Source: Psychrobacter sp. NG254 | GTDB lineage: Bacteria; Pseudomonadota; Gammaproteobacteria; Pseudomonadales; Moraxellaceae | DNA: 64,000 bases | Assembly: GCF_015277735.1 (NCBI RefSeq) | Contig: NZ_JADHDA010000001.1 | Span: forward strand, 602,762 to 666,761 | Direction: 5' to 3' | In this document: positions 39,901 through 47,217 of the stretch, piece after piece | Layout of the letters: the number at the start of each line of letters is the position of its first letter | How positions within the stretch are numbered: position 1 is the first letter of the stretch | Made by a program: the position numbers and the translations under genes | The notes under the pieces: generated by a model | The model's database searches: none | The model's input: only the letters and a program-made list of their open reading frames with translations | What the model was told of the DNA's origin: nothing

Positions 39901-39998
39901 TGTCTAATGACGGTCGCTGGGTCATCAAAGTAAATGGTACTGCCGATACGCAAGGCAATGTAGGCGGTGCAGTAGGTGCAGGCTTCCATTTTGATTAA
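33945..39998 (+). CDS. Trimeric autotransporter adhesin (type Vc, YadA/Hia-like)
   Basis: A 2017-residue surface adhesin. It opens with the extended signal peptide region (MNRIYKVIWNEALSCFTAVG) and a hydrophobic signal ending FGMQASA. Head repeats of the YadA type (NAIAMGKNAKAIGEQAIAIG) occupy about residues 225-370. A long stalk of neck/DALL-like modules follows, each ending NVDDG..DAVNVRQL or NVSQL, and several modules are near-identical copies. Residues about 1765-1812 are heptads of the TNTTNIA type, typical of coiled coils with asparagine core layers. The last 70 residues are the YadA anchor (SGKSLIGGGVSTYNGESAVA to AGFHFD), which ends in an aromatic residue-Asp. It functions in adhesion and autoagglutination. 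Monocistronic, with a terminator after it. Confidence 0.95.
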   Translation: MNRIYKVIWNEALSCFTAVGEYAKGRGKSSKSSVSSNATINTTSNLSAIKTLRLSAIGIGLIAAGFGMQASAVGTYFAGDDSAPKIYTNPFYHQTLTVQGGETVMGDSSTKNISVTADRRDKLLTIKLDENVDLGADGSLKMGDTLVDNSGIKITVSDPLNNVVLGNNGLNNGNNHITGVADGLIALGSKEAINGGQLSSLATTVATNKTKYYSANSIGGDNEDNLGATGPNAIAMGKNAKAIGEQAIAIGSSGSGQDTKALGEQSIAIGANVVSTGASSIAIGGDDLDTASEVAGINELSNAYTNSDLIEDPNNPYGHTESGGTASVAIGVKAQSEGNLSTAVGVRSSSAGDASSAFGMGSSANAKGSVALGAGSAANVAGGEVGYIPTGANTAATTAIKYTQSGVDFGAVSVGTGEDGGNRQIINVAAGSQDSDAVNVSQLKAVTDIANRGWDISAQGNSGTASTVEPGESVDFNSTNSNIIVSKTASSNDVSFELNNNLDLGDNGSVEMGSSSPFGLGSTTTLDRSGLTTGNVLSNTTVNGLGIRTGNALFNTTVTGVGVAVSSPLSTTLLSSNGLNIVGGPSVTKSGGINAGNRRVINVDNGIQAKDAVNVSQLNSSSAAAKTEVAAGTNVAGVAKSTGGNGQDVYTVNADGVTSSAGSTAVTVTAADKDLATNTTDYAVDLSADSKTSLVKADSAMQTVITQIDGDEVKTLNKTENTANFLSGKNIILTDENGDIKVSTLDEVEFTEVTTGSTLLNTGGVSFLGGSTVSLSSNGLDNGGNRIINVDDGDAPMDAVNVRQLESVKVTANRGWDISAQGNSATASTVEPGESVDFNSTNSNIIVSKTANSNDVSFELNNDLDLGNSGSVSTGNIFGGTQVNSLGMITGGLVMGGVTTVSGLGVTVTGTNPLSNATLTSDGLSMVGGPSITKSGGVNAGNKRVINVDDGQGDTDAVNVSQLNSSSAAAKTEVAAGTNVAGVVKSMGGNGQDIYTVNADGTTVSKGSDAVTVTAGDKDAVTNMTDYAIDLSDASKTSLVKADSAMQSVITQIDGEDVKTLDKTNNTANFLSGKNIILTDEDGDIKVSTLDDVEFTKVTTGDTLLNTDGVTIAGGFNQTVTLSNSGLNNGGNRIINVDDGQGDTDAVNVRQLNRSSAAVRTEVAAGTNVAGVAKSTGGNGQDVYTVNADGVTASAGSTAVTVTAADKDLATNTTDYAVDLSADSKASLVKADSAMQTVVAQIDGNEVKTLNQTDNTANFITGDNIVLTAENDGIKIATKDDVTFTSVSFTDSPVRLSSDGLNNGGNKITNVDDGEADTDAVNVRQLNATNSTVDLGLNFTGDDTAAIVNRKLGQTLTIQGGAMELTENNIGVIADEEGNLNVRLAEDVVLGTNGSVRMENTVLNNAGITITDGPKQTVTLSNEGLDNGNNRIIKVGEGIAPSDAVNFAQLTTTNNEIAKGIRIGDGNSANDQQFALGDTINVTGDRNLTTVASATGVQVKLNNQLDLGDEGSIQIGNSIMSNAGFTFVDNGFGRMLSQASQVSLTSRGLDNGGNTITNIGAGTLDSDAVNVGQLKEVAIALDQGWGITAQGDIATMVKQGDALDLNSTDGNIKVSRTSVNNVATTDANARVQASAISAGVNDISFDLNPDISLNSVTTGDTTINSDGLTIVGGPSITKSGINAAGNKVTNIQNGEVTIDSQDAINGSQLHAQGSGISSIIGGATVYNAADGTFTNSNIGGTGEGSIDGAIASIRQGTIEISETVQINTTAISTNTSNISTNTTNIATNTTNIATNTSNITTNTTNIQSNTDKIDAGLNFGADSGADINKPVGDDSVLSFTGGNNITTTAEGSSIKFDLNGNINVDSVTTGTTVINSNGISMQGGPSMTAQGINAGSQRIMGVADGIEATDAVNYSQLSALDSRLNSNMSDLGYKINEVEDDANAGISAAMAMSALPQAYISGKSLIGGGVSTYNGESAVAVGFSKLSNDGRWVIKVNGTADTQGNVGGAVGAGFHFD
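35864..37617. repeat. In-frame near-identical direct repeats in the adhesin stalk
   Basis: The stretch around 35864-36015 recurs around 37466-37617 at an offset of 1602 bp (534 codons) with only scattered changes. A related copy lies between them near 36900. Separate pairs are the 35301 / 36387 block (offset 1086 bp, 362 codons) and the 36121 / 37156 block (offset 1035 bp, 345 codons). All offsets are multiples of three. Confidence 0.85.
39241..39380 (+). repeat. 21-bp tandem repeat coding for coiled-coil heptads
   Basis: Inside the adhesin gene, about six consecutive 21-base units encode variants of the heptad TNTTNIA. The units differ at synonymous and Ser/Thr positions. They form the coiled-coil segment shortly before the final neck and anchor. 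Confidence 0.8.
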
Positions 39999-40030
39999 AG
40001 CGATTTTGTTATAACGATTATGATGAAATA

Positions 40031-40063
40031 AAAAAAGCAAGACATCAGATGTCTTGCTTCTTT
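40031..40063 (+). terminator. Rho-independent terminator after the adhesin
   Basis: AAGCAAGACATC and GATGTCTTGCTT form a tight hairpin followed by CTTTAT. An A-run precedes the stem. It is 33 bases after the adhesin stop codon. Confidence 0.85.
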
Positions 40064-40210
40064 ATGCGTGAATATAACAATAATTAGTACGCGATAAGTT
40101 AACGATAGAGACGCTCAGTTGCACAGATAGAGATGCTGGCAATATATGTGATGCCATTCAGATGCCAGTGCTCATTGTTAATCAAGCTCTAGCATCTAGT
40201 ATCACTGCCT

Positions 40211-41392
40211 TTATATTCTGAACATGGCTGCATGAGGTGTCAATCCAACATAAGCCATGCCTGCTTGACTCATCCAGTGAGGCTGGATAATGCCATGTTG
40301 TAAGATCGCATGAATGTCTCTATGTGCTCGCTCTATTCTATGTTTTTTGTATAGTGAGGCCGTGCCAGCCACAGCATAAATCTCAGACACCATGGCTCTG
40401 GACTCTCTTGCCGCTTCACAAGATGCCGCCCAGACATCTGCAAGCTGTACATCCGTAAAGGTGTGTTTTTGCTGCGCCGCTTCCCACAGTGTCTCTACAC
40501 TTTGATGAAGCTGGATGCGTCTAGAGGCCAATATTGTTTTACTCTTTGCAATGGTGTCTTGTACTGTTGTACGGTCGCGCAGATCTGGGTTTTTACCAGG
40601 TGTCACCCTCTCAAGACACATATCGATTAAATCATCCATGGCTGCTTTTAATACCCCTAGCGACATGGCAGCGCAGCCTGCGGCATTCATACAGCCAATA
40701 GGTAGACGACTATAGGCACTGTCTATTGTGACAGGACTGTTAAAATCAACGGCATATTCTGATTTGACAAAGGCCTCTTTGACGATAATATCATGACTGC
40801 CTGTACCATTTAATCCGCCCACATGCCAAGTATCTATAACCTCTACGTCTTTTTTCGGAATAAAAAACAGCTTTAGATTGGCACCCGGACCTAGTGTAGT
40901 TGGAGAGCCTTCAGAAATAACGAGACAACGTAGCACAAACCAGTCTGCCAACTCAGATCCAGAGACCAATGTCCATTGACCAGAGACTAGGTAGCCTCCA
41001 TCAACTGTGTTAGCCACTCCTTCAGGACGTGCTGAATTGGCATAAACATGAGACGGATCACTATATATCTCATGCATACTTGACTCGTCTAAAAATCTAC
41101 CAAATGTACAGGCCAAATGGTTGTTCCAAACGATCCACGCCACTGATGCCTCAGCACTGGCCAGTGTCTCATACACTTTTAGTGTTTCGACAGGGTTACC
41201 ATCCCATCCTCCTAAAGACGCCGGTAGACCTAGCCTAAATAACGATTGTTCTGCAAGTTTTTTGACGACGTTTGGGGCAATTTTTCTGTCTTTTTCTGTG
41301 TCTTCTCTAGATAAGATTGCCGACTCATATACATTATGTGCCGCATCAGAGGGTAAGGTAATAGTTGCCTGTCCTGAAGATATATCATTCAT
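40211..41392 (-). CDS. Acyl-CoA dehydrogenase-fold flavin monooxygenase-like protein
   Basis: A 393-residue protein with the acyl-CoA dehydrogenase fold. LPASLGGWDGNPVETLKVYE, ASAEASVAWIVWNNH, and WTLVSGSELADWFVLRC fit the branch that includes two-component flavin monooxygenases (HsaA, DszC and similar), which lack the acyl-CoA dehydrogenase catalytic glutamate and use reduced flavin and oxygen. THWVGG-like text appears as DTWHVGGLNGTGSHDIIV. The start at 41392 has AAGG upstream; a TTG at 41401 is an alternative. No flavin reductase adjoins. The substrate is unknown. It is a single gene between the adhesin and the TonB-like gene. Confidence 0.7.
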   Translation of the reverse strand: MNDISSGQATITLPSDAAHNVYESAILSREDTEKDRKIAPNVVKKLAEQSLFRLGLPASLGGWDGNPVETLKVYETLASAEASVAWIVWNNHLACTFGRFLDESSMHEIYSDPSHVYANSARPEGVANTVDGGYLVSGQWTLVSGSELADWFVLRCLVISEGSPTTLGPGANLKLFFIPKKDVEVIDTWHVGGLNGTGSHDIIVKEAFVKSEYAVDFNSPVTIDSAYSRLPIGCMNAAGCAAMSLGVLKAAMDDLIDMCLERVTPGKNPDLRDRTTVQDTIAKSKTILASRRIQLHQSVETLWEAAQQKHTFTDVQLADVWAASCEAARESRAMVSEIYAVAGTASLYKKHRIERAHRDIHAILQHGIIQPHWMSQAGMAYVGLTPHAAMFRI

Positions 41393-41658
41393 ATTGCTCA
41401 ACCTTATTATTATGAGGAATAAACGGCATCCATGTCTTAAGTCGATGAGTTATGGGCTTTAGATATGACAATGCCTACAATAAGAGTAACCAACTGTTTA
41501 CAACCATACAACCAATAATTTAAATATATTAAAAATAATATTGATATGAGCGAATAATAGTAAAAATGATGATGTGTTGCGGTCGTTATCAGCAATGCGA
41601 ATGCTGCATTTAACTCTCTAATATTTATTAAATAAACCCGTATACAGGGTTGTTTTTA

Positions 41659-42750
41659 ATGAGTATTCTAGTAGCTATCATGATACCAAGCCCCTTTACT
41701 CGTCTTATCACTACTTGGGTTACTATTGCAGTCGTCATACTGCATGGGATGACGGTGTGGGCGATGATGTCTGTAGATAACTCAAGACCTTTAGAGCCCG
41801 TCAATATACCAAAAGCCATTCAGATAGAGTTAATCAAAGAGTCCTCACTCTCTACCAAATCATCTATAGAAACGTCAAGTGCAGAGCCTCAACCTAACAC
41901 GTCACTTCCCAAAAGGGTACTTACCAAAACTGAGACAACTAAAACTGGCACACCCAAGCAGCAAACAGATAAGCCAATACAAGATAGCCAGCCCACCAAG
42001 TCCCTTGAACCTGTAGCAGTATTAGTATCAGAGCCAATCAAACCCCTAAAGACGAAAGTAGAAAAGAAACCACTACCTGATAAGACATCATTGAATAAAA
42101 CGTCTGATAAAGATAAAGAACCCAAGACAGATGCCACATCATCAGTCCAGAGCCTGACAACCGTAGAGTCAAGAAAAATAGTCCGCCTATCTGATGATTT
42201 GTCTGAAACAGATGATGACTTGTCTGCCATGATTCGAGCAGTGACCGCTCAGTTTAATCGTGAGCAAGCAATACAGAAACGATCCGCTGAAAATCAATCC
42301 GGTAGAAAGCAAGCTGAAAGGGAGCGGTGGCGAGTGCAAGCTGCTAATGAAGCCATTACAACAATGCTGGCATTGGCCGCTGATCAAGCTGCACAGCAAG
42401 ATAGTGACCAATCTGAATGGGACAATCAGACAGACAAAAACCAAGCAGTACTTTTTGCCGCAGATGATGGAAGGTGGATTGAAGGGAGCGAGCCGATTAC
42501 GGGTGTGCCATCGCTGGTATGGCGCAACATTAGTACTGGGTTAGGGGATGTCTTTATCGTTATGCTAGAGCTGCATGTCAATAAAGAAGGCTATGTGACA
42601 GAAGTGCAGGTACTTGAATCATCAGGCAGTCCGATTATCGATGCCATCGCAACCACTCAAGTCAGAGCAGGACAGCTCAACCCGCTAAAAGACAATGGCA
42701 TCGTCGTCGATGCCATTGTCCCTATGTCGCTGGTCTATGAGCGGTCTTAG
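41659..42750 (+). CDS. TonB-like energy transducer family protein
   Basis: A 363-residue protein with one N-terminal membrane anchor (LITTWVTIAVVILHGMTVWA), a long Lys/Pro/Ser/Thr-rich periplasmic spacer to about residue 165, a charged helical part (RKQAERERWRVQAANEAI), and a C-terminal TonB-type domain (VMLELHVNKEGYVTEVQVLE, then GSPIIDAIATTQVRAG). TonB proteins pass proton-motive energy from ExbB-ExbD to outer-membrane receptors. No exbB, exbD or receptor gene adjoins. The ATG at 41659 has AGGG upstream; the TTG at 41650 is less likely. It is convergent with the HupE/UreJ gene. Confidence 0.75.
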   Translation: MSILVAIMIPSPFTRLITTWVTIAVVILHGMTVWAMMSVDNSRPLEPVNIPKAIQIELIKESSLSTKSSIETSSAEPQPNTSLPKRVLTKTETTKTGTPKQQTDKPIQDSQPTKSLEPVAVLVSEPIKPLKTKVEKKPLPDKTSLNKTSDKDKEPKTDATSSVQSLTTVESRKIVRLSDDLSETDDDLSAMIRAVTAQFNREQAIQKRSAENQSGRKQAERERWRVQAANEAITTMLALAADQAAQQDSDQSEWDNQTDKNQAVLFAADDGRWIEGSEPITGVPSLVWRNISTGLGDVFIVMLELHVNKEGYVTEVQVLESSGSPIIDAIATTQVRAGQLNPLKDNGIVVDAIVPMSLVYERS

Positions 42751-42821
42751 TGTCGGCTGCTAACAAGACATCCTTCATAAACTTTCACTGTTTGGAATGA
42801 AGTTGTCCGTCAATGAGCCAT

Positions 42822-43967
42822 TTAAAAGGCTCGCTCAAAAAACCACCACAAAGCTATCAAAATACTAATTAGTGAACCCGTATAAAATATGCCCCATTTA
42901 TAAAACTGGGTATGGCGCAGCAGTAAGGCGATAGGGAAAACCACAGCGATAAATACCAACTGTCCCAATTCGATACCGACATTGAAGCTGAGTAACGCCA
43001 GTACCCGCGCGCTTGTGGCAAGTGGTAAGTCTACTAGCACGTTGGCAAAGCCAAATCCATGAATCAGACCAAAAACGAACGCCAGATAAATGGCTCTCAC
43101 TCGCAGCATTGGCACTAAATTATTGAGCGCGGCAAAGGCAATAGACAGCGCGATGACCGACTCAATAAAGCGGGCAGGTACGCTGACGATTTGTAGTGCT
43201 GCCAAGGTTAAGGTAATGGAATGGGCTAGTGTGAATGAGGTTGCGATCCAAAAGATCTCAAGTAGCGCTGCTTTTGGCTTGGCAACAGCGACCAGTTGTT
43301 TTTGTTTGCGCATGTACACAGCAGGTATGAGTAGCACGAATAAAAACAGCAGATGATCGAGGCCAATAAGCAGATGATGAACACCACTTTTGAGAAAGTT
43401 GGTGGCGATAGACAGCCATCCCGAGCTTGCCTCTGAGCCTAAAGGTGTTGATCCTACGGGCAATACTTGCAATGCTGCGTCATCACCAGATTCCGTTAGA
43501 ATCAGACGATGATTGGCATCGATACCGGTCAATATCTGGTAATCAAGATTGTCGATAGGCTGCTCACAGCGTAATGCAAAATTGGTATACAGGTAGTTAA
43601 AACCGCCACGCGTGTTGATAGCCAGTGGTGCAAAGCTTGTTATTTGGCACAATTGATCAGTGTTTGTGAGCTTTATCTTAGACGTTACGAGCTGTTCTAT
43701 CAGCGATGTCTGCGCTTTCACCTCCGCCCAACTGACCTGCTGGTCTTGGTTTGGATCGATGTTTATGAGCAATGCCAAATCGCGAAGTGATAGCTCGTAC
43801 TCAGCCTTGTATATTACGCCTGCTGCATTGTTTGAGTCCTCTATCGCTAGGTTTAGATACGCGGTGCTAGATTCGTGCGCTTGTGCGACAGTGCCTATTA
43901 GCAATAAGAAAACCAGTGCGATATAACGATAGGTATGATGCCACATGTTTTTGTTTGGTGCGCTCAT
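42822..43967 (-). CDS. HupE/UreJ family membrane protein
   Basis: A 381-residue protein with a signal peptide (IALVFLLLIGTVAQA, then HESSTAYLNL), an N-terminal periplasmic domain of about 150 residues, and a C-terminal six- or seven-segment membrane domain with GVHHLLIGLDHLLFLFVLLI, SFTLAHSITLTLAAL and FGLIHGFGFANVL. These histidine-bearing helices are the HupE/UreJ_2 signature; relatives are thought to move nickel or cobalt. The substrate here is unproven. Its ATG overlaps the TPR gene stop by four bases (ATGA), so it is the last gene of the DUF4331 operon. Confidence 0.85.
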   Translation of the reverse strand: MSAPNKNMWHHTYRYIALVFLLLIGTVAQAHESSTAYLNLAIEDSNNAAGVIYKAEYELSLRDLALLINIDPNQDQQVSWAEVKAQTSLIEQLVTSKIKLTNTDQLCQITSFAPLAINTRGGFNYLYTNFALRCEQPIDNLDYQILTGIDANHRLILTESGDDAALQVLPVGSTPLGSEASSGWLSIATNFLKSGVHHLLIGLDHLLFLFVLLIPAVYMRKQKQLVAVAKPKAALLEIFWIATSFTLAHSITLTLAALQIVSVPARFIESVIALSIAFAALNNLVPMLRVRAIYLAFVFGLIHGFGFANVLVDLPLATSARVLALLSFNVGIELGQLVFIAVVFPIALLLRHTQFYKWGIFYTGSLISILIALWWFFERAF

Positions 43968-45193
43968 AAGGGGTTATCCTTGTTCGTCACTTGCGCACCT
44001 GATGTTTTGGCGGTTGAGTTAGGCATGTGGTCAGCTTGGCAGTGTAGGCATTCATCAATCTTACCCAAACGTAATGCACGCTCAAGTTCTGGGTATTCAA
44101 ACTGTGTGTCTATCATAAACTGACGTAGTATTTTGATGTCCTTTTGGCTGCTAGCTTTGATAGCGGCTGTTGCATATAGCACGATATCGGCTGTTTCACG
44201 TTGATTTTTCCAGTTATCAATGGCCAATTTCAGGGCTGAGTCTGTGTCATTTGCGAGCAAAGCATAAGTCGCTTTTTCTCGCATATGAGCGTTTTCTTGA
44301 CGTATCTGCCAGACATCGATGCGCTCTTTCATTAAGGTTAAGTTTTTCTGAGCGTTAGTATCTTTTAATTTTATTTGCGCGCTAATAAGGCGTAACAGCA
44401 GCGCATCTTTATCAGTATGCATTTGTAGCAGCGTACGTACGCGTTGGTATTCACCAATGCTCAACAACCAATCTGCCCGAGCCATCAATGCAGGTACAGT
44501 CTGATCATCCATTGCATCAAACACTTGATTGGACATGGCAACATCTTGACTACGCAGTGCCGCATCTGCTTGAATCAAATAGATCCAGCGTGCCGTCGAC
44601 GCATCTAGGCCGGGCGCTAGGGCAGCCAGTCCAGCGAGGGTTTGTTTTACAGAACTAAGCTGTCCTGTCATGCTCTGTATTTGAGCGGCGCAGGCCAATG
44701 CATAAACACGCAGTTCTGGGTCGTTGAGTCTTTTGCAATAGCTCATAGCCTCTGTAAACTGACCTTGAACAACCAGCAGAGATGAGAGTGTCAATAAGGC
44801 ATCTGGATGAGCGGCATCGCGACTGAGTATTTGTTTTAAGAGGTCTTTTGCTTGATCAAACTTATGATCGGACTGAAGTGCCCTTGCTTGTAACATAAGC
44901 GTGTCGGTACTTTGATCGGTGCTCTGATCCAATTGCGCGCGAGCTTGACCCAACGCGCGTGGATCACCTTGCAGATAAGCACGCTCTAATAGCTGACTGG
45001 TTTGCTCCAAAGAGTTTTTGCTGGTATCAGAGGCAAAATCAGCTGAGGTTAGATAACGCGCTTGCGGGGAGTCTTCAGGTAACGATGCGAGAATCTGTTG
45101 GTCATCTGTCGGGATAAAGGGGGCCGCATGAATAAGCGGTATGCTGACGAATACTAACAGTAGTAATTTGATAGGAAATTGAATCCAGTGCAT
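43964..45193 (-). CDS. Exported tetratricopeptide-repeat protein
   Basis: A 409-residue protein with a signal peptide (FPIKLLLLVFVSIPLIHA, then APFIPTDDQQ) and TPR-type helical repeats through most of its length (for example LMLQARALQSDHKFDQAKDL, then LLTLSSLLVVQGQFTEAMSY). Its C-terminal tail holds a CxxC (DECLHCQADHMPN). The start at 45193 has GAGG upstream; a frame from 45229 would add 12 residues. TPR scaffolds mediate protein assembly. It is the third gene of the operon and is translationally coupled to the HupE/UreJ gene. No specific function is known to me. Confidence 0.8.
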   Translation of the reverse strand: MHWIQFPIKLLLLVFVSIPLIHAAPFIPTDDQQILASLPEDSPQARYLTSADFASDTSKNSLEQTSQLLERAYLQGDPRALGQARAQLDQSTDQSTDTLMLQARALQSDHKFDQAKDLLKQILSRDAAHPDALLTLSSLLVVQGQFTEAMSYCKRLNDPELRVYALACAAQIQSMTGQLSSVKQTLAGLAALAPGLDASTARWIYLIQADAALRSQDVAMSNQVFDAMDDQTVPALMARADWLLSIGEYQRVRTLLQMHTDKDALLLRLISAQIKLKDTNAQKNLTLMKERIDVWQIRQENAHMREKATYALLANDTDSALKLAIDNWKNQRETADIVLYATAAIKASSQKDIKILRQFMIDTQFEYPELERALRLGKIDECLHCQADHMPNSTAKTSGAQVTNKDNPL

Positions 45194-45222
45194 AAAATAC
45201 CTCAGCTCAGAACATAAAGAAA

Positions 45223-45248
45223 CACCCAATCAGTAATCTGATTAGGTG
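45223..45248 (-). terminator. Intra-operon hairpin (attenuator candidate)
   Basis: Read on the minus strand: CACCTAATCAG, a four-base loop, CTGATTGGGTG, then TTTCTTT. It is a near-perfect 11-base stem in the 76-base gap between the small lipoprotein and the TPR gene. It could partly end transcription so that the first two genes are made in excess of the last two. Confidence 0.65.
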
Positions 45249-45269
45249 CTGGATTTATCTCACACGACA

Positions 45270-45539
45270 CTATAGCGAGGCGTTGGCGCCTGTCACTACA
45301 ACAGGCTCTGCCAAATTGGCCTCGGGCAGTACAATCCGATCGATATCCTGAGGTTCATCAGTGTCCACATTGTTGCTGGCACCAATCACATCATTGGCTC
45401 TGTTGACAGCCAATTCAGCTTTGGCTTGGTCTACTGCAACATCGCTCTTGCCCAGATTTGACGAGCTATCATTATCATTGAAACAACCAGAAAGCGCAGC
45501 TGATCCAGTGATCAATACGGCTAACATTATATAGCGCAT
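45270..45539 (-). CDS. Small lipoprotein of the DUF4331 operon
   Basis: An 89-residue protein with a lipoprotein signal (MLAVLITGSAALSGC, Cys19) and a short polar, acidic mature part (FNDNDSSSNLGKSDVAVDQA, then NNVDTDEPQDIDRIVLPEAN). No domain is recognised. AAGGAG precedes the ATG, 27 bases after the DUF4331 gene. Its conserved position suggests a partner or anchor for the DUF4331 protein, which is inference. Confidence 0.75.
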   Translation of the reverse strand: MRYIMLAVLITGSAALSGCFNDNDSSSNLGKSDVAVDQAKAELAVNRANDVIGASNNVDTDEPQDIDRIVLPEANLAEPVVVTGANASL

Positions 45540-45566
45540 AGTATTTCTCCTTGGGTTAAATTCAGC

Positions 45567-47063
45567 TTATCGGCTACCTGGGGTTGGGGTGGTTAGATAA
45601 GGGAATACTGAGTCAAATTCGGTTGCAGGTTTAAGTGCACCATCAGTGAATAGTGCCTTGCCAGCTTTGGCATCAGCAGGAACACAAGTGACGGCAGCTG
45701 GTAAGCCTGCATGACATAGGGCGCCCATTGATACTCTTAGCGCGATATCGGTCACATCATCACCCGGACGTCTACCATTCGGGAAACCTGCGACATCGTT
45801 GGCAGTACTTGGACGGCCATCATTTTGAGCATCAATGATACTAATCACGCCCAAATCGTTTTGATTGGCAGCAGCGACTGCAGCTATGCTAGTGTTTAGG
45901 CGCAGCATGTCTGATGGCACCATATTTTCGTTAGCTGGTTTGTTGACAGTAGGAACGCCTGTCAAAAATGCGGTGACCAAATCTTGACGCGGGAAATTAG
46001 TCGGTGCTGGTGCTTGTGGATATAGCGTCTGAATTAGAGCAGGAAGCGTTGGATAAAAGACATAAGGCGCAAATTTTGCGACGTCATCTTTTGGCTCTGA
46101 AGCATTGAACTTGTCTTTGTCTTTAAGACCGATGACCACTTCGTTAACCAGTGGCATACCGAGTCTTGATACCTGAGTCCATGCACCACCTTTTTTGGCA
46201 GTCGTGCTGATGCCTGAAGCAGGATTGCCATTGACCAAGGTCGCTTGACGCACGCTGGCTGTTGTCCAAGCGCCAATCACAGGATCTTTGCTCGTGCTAT
46301 TGACGAGACACGCTTTTGGCACTTCCATCGCGATTGAGGTGACGTTTTTGTCTGCTAGAGTATTGGTACCGCCATCACGCGCACCTAGTGGGTTTAGGTT
46401 GACCAAGTCAAACACTTTACCTAGATCAATAGCAAAACCTTCAGCACGCTGACCGACAAACACTCGACCTGTACCACAGCTGCCTAGATTTAGTGGCTTA
46501 ATAAAGCTGCGCGCATAGGTAGGATAGTCTGTAAACGACTTGGTGCCAATATAGTCAAATGGCTTGTCAAAATTGCCTAACGAGGTGCGCGAGCCACTAC
46601 GGCGATCGCCCTTAACCATCGTGACGTTGTAGCTTTCATTTGTTTGCACATTCGTAGGGTTGGATGCGTCACCTGCATTAGACAATGGAATGGCAACGTT
46701 TGGTGTTGATGGATTACCATCTGAATCAATCTCAATGCTGTTTAGCTCTTGAGTAAAATCAAACTGAAAGGTGATGTCTTCGACAGCATCACCGTTATTA
46801 TCGATATGGATTTCATACAAGGCGTCGTCGTCTAATGCAAAGTAATTCGGTCCACCGTAAGCGTCCTGCAGCGGTAAATAGTTGGCAATAATCGTGACAT
46901 AATCTGCTCGATTGGCTTCATAACTATTGAACATATAAAAGTCAGAGGCATCAACTTTTGGGGTTTTGGTGATAGATGGGGCTTCACGGTGACTTGAGGC
47001 CATAGCACTTGCACTCATGCACAGTGTTACCGCTGCTATTAGAGCCTTTGTAGTATATTTCAT
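45567..47063 (-). CDS. DUF4331 family exported protein
   Basis: A 498-residue protein with a signal peptide (LIAAVTLCMSASAMA) directly followed by SSHREAPSITKTPKVDASDF, the characteristic start of DUF4331. Further on are YVTIIANYLPLQDAYGGPNY, DITFQFDFTQELN, VFVGQRAEGFAIDLGKVFDL and RRPGDDVTDIALRVSMGAL. The mature protein has five cysteines, three of them near the C-terminus. The family is widespread but uncharacterised; it resembles secreted beta-rich proteins. It is the first gene of a four-gene operon with a small lipoprotein, a TPR protein and a HupE/UreJ protein, a grouping I recall from other proteobacteria. AAGGAT precedes the ATG. Confidence 0.85.
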   Translation of the reverse strand: MKYTTKALIAAVTLCMSASAMASSHREAPSITKTPKVDASDFYMFNSYEANRADYVTIIANYLPLQDAYGGPNYFALDDDALYEIHIDNNGDAVEDITFQFDFTQELNSIEIDSDGNPSTPNVAIPLSNAGDASNPTNVQTNESYNVTMVKGDRRSGSRTSLGNFDKPFDYIGTKSFTDYPTYARSFIKPLNLGSCGTGRVFVGQRAEGFAIDLGKVFDLVNLNPLGARDGGTNTLADKNVTSIAMEVPKACLVNSTSKDPVIGAWTTASVRQATLVNGNPASGISTTAKKGGAWTQVSRLGMPLVNEVVIGLKDKDKFNASEPKDDVAKFAPYVFYPTLPALIQTLYPQAPAPTNFPRQDLVTAFLTGVPTVNKPANENMVPSDMLRLNTSIAAVAAANQNDLGVISIIDAQNDGRPSTANDVAGFPNGRRPGDDVTDIALRVSMGALCHAGLPAAVTCVPADAKAGKALFTDGALKPATEFDSVFPYLTTPTPGSR

Positions 47064-47217
47064 ACGAATCCTTGTATATAAACTTTGAGTAGTAAGGCGT
47101 CTGAGGGAGGGTGTTTATGTTAAATATTTTTTAACTGAATAATGTCCTTATTAAGTTATTTTTCACTATACACGCTTCTATATAATTTTGTCGAGAGATT
47201 TATTGCTTTGATTGTTA

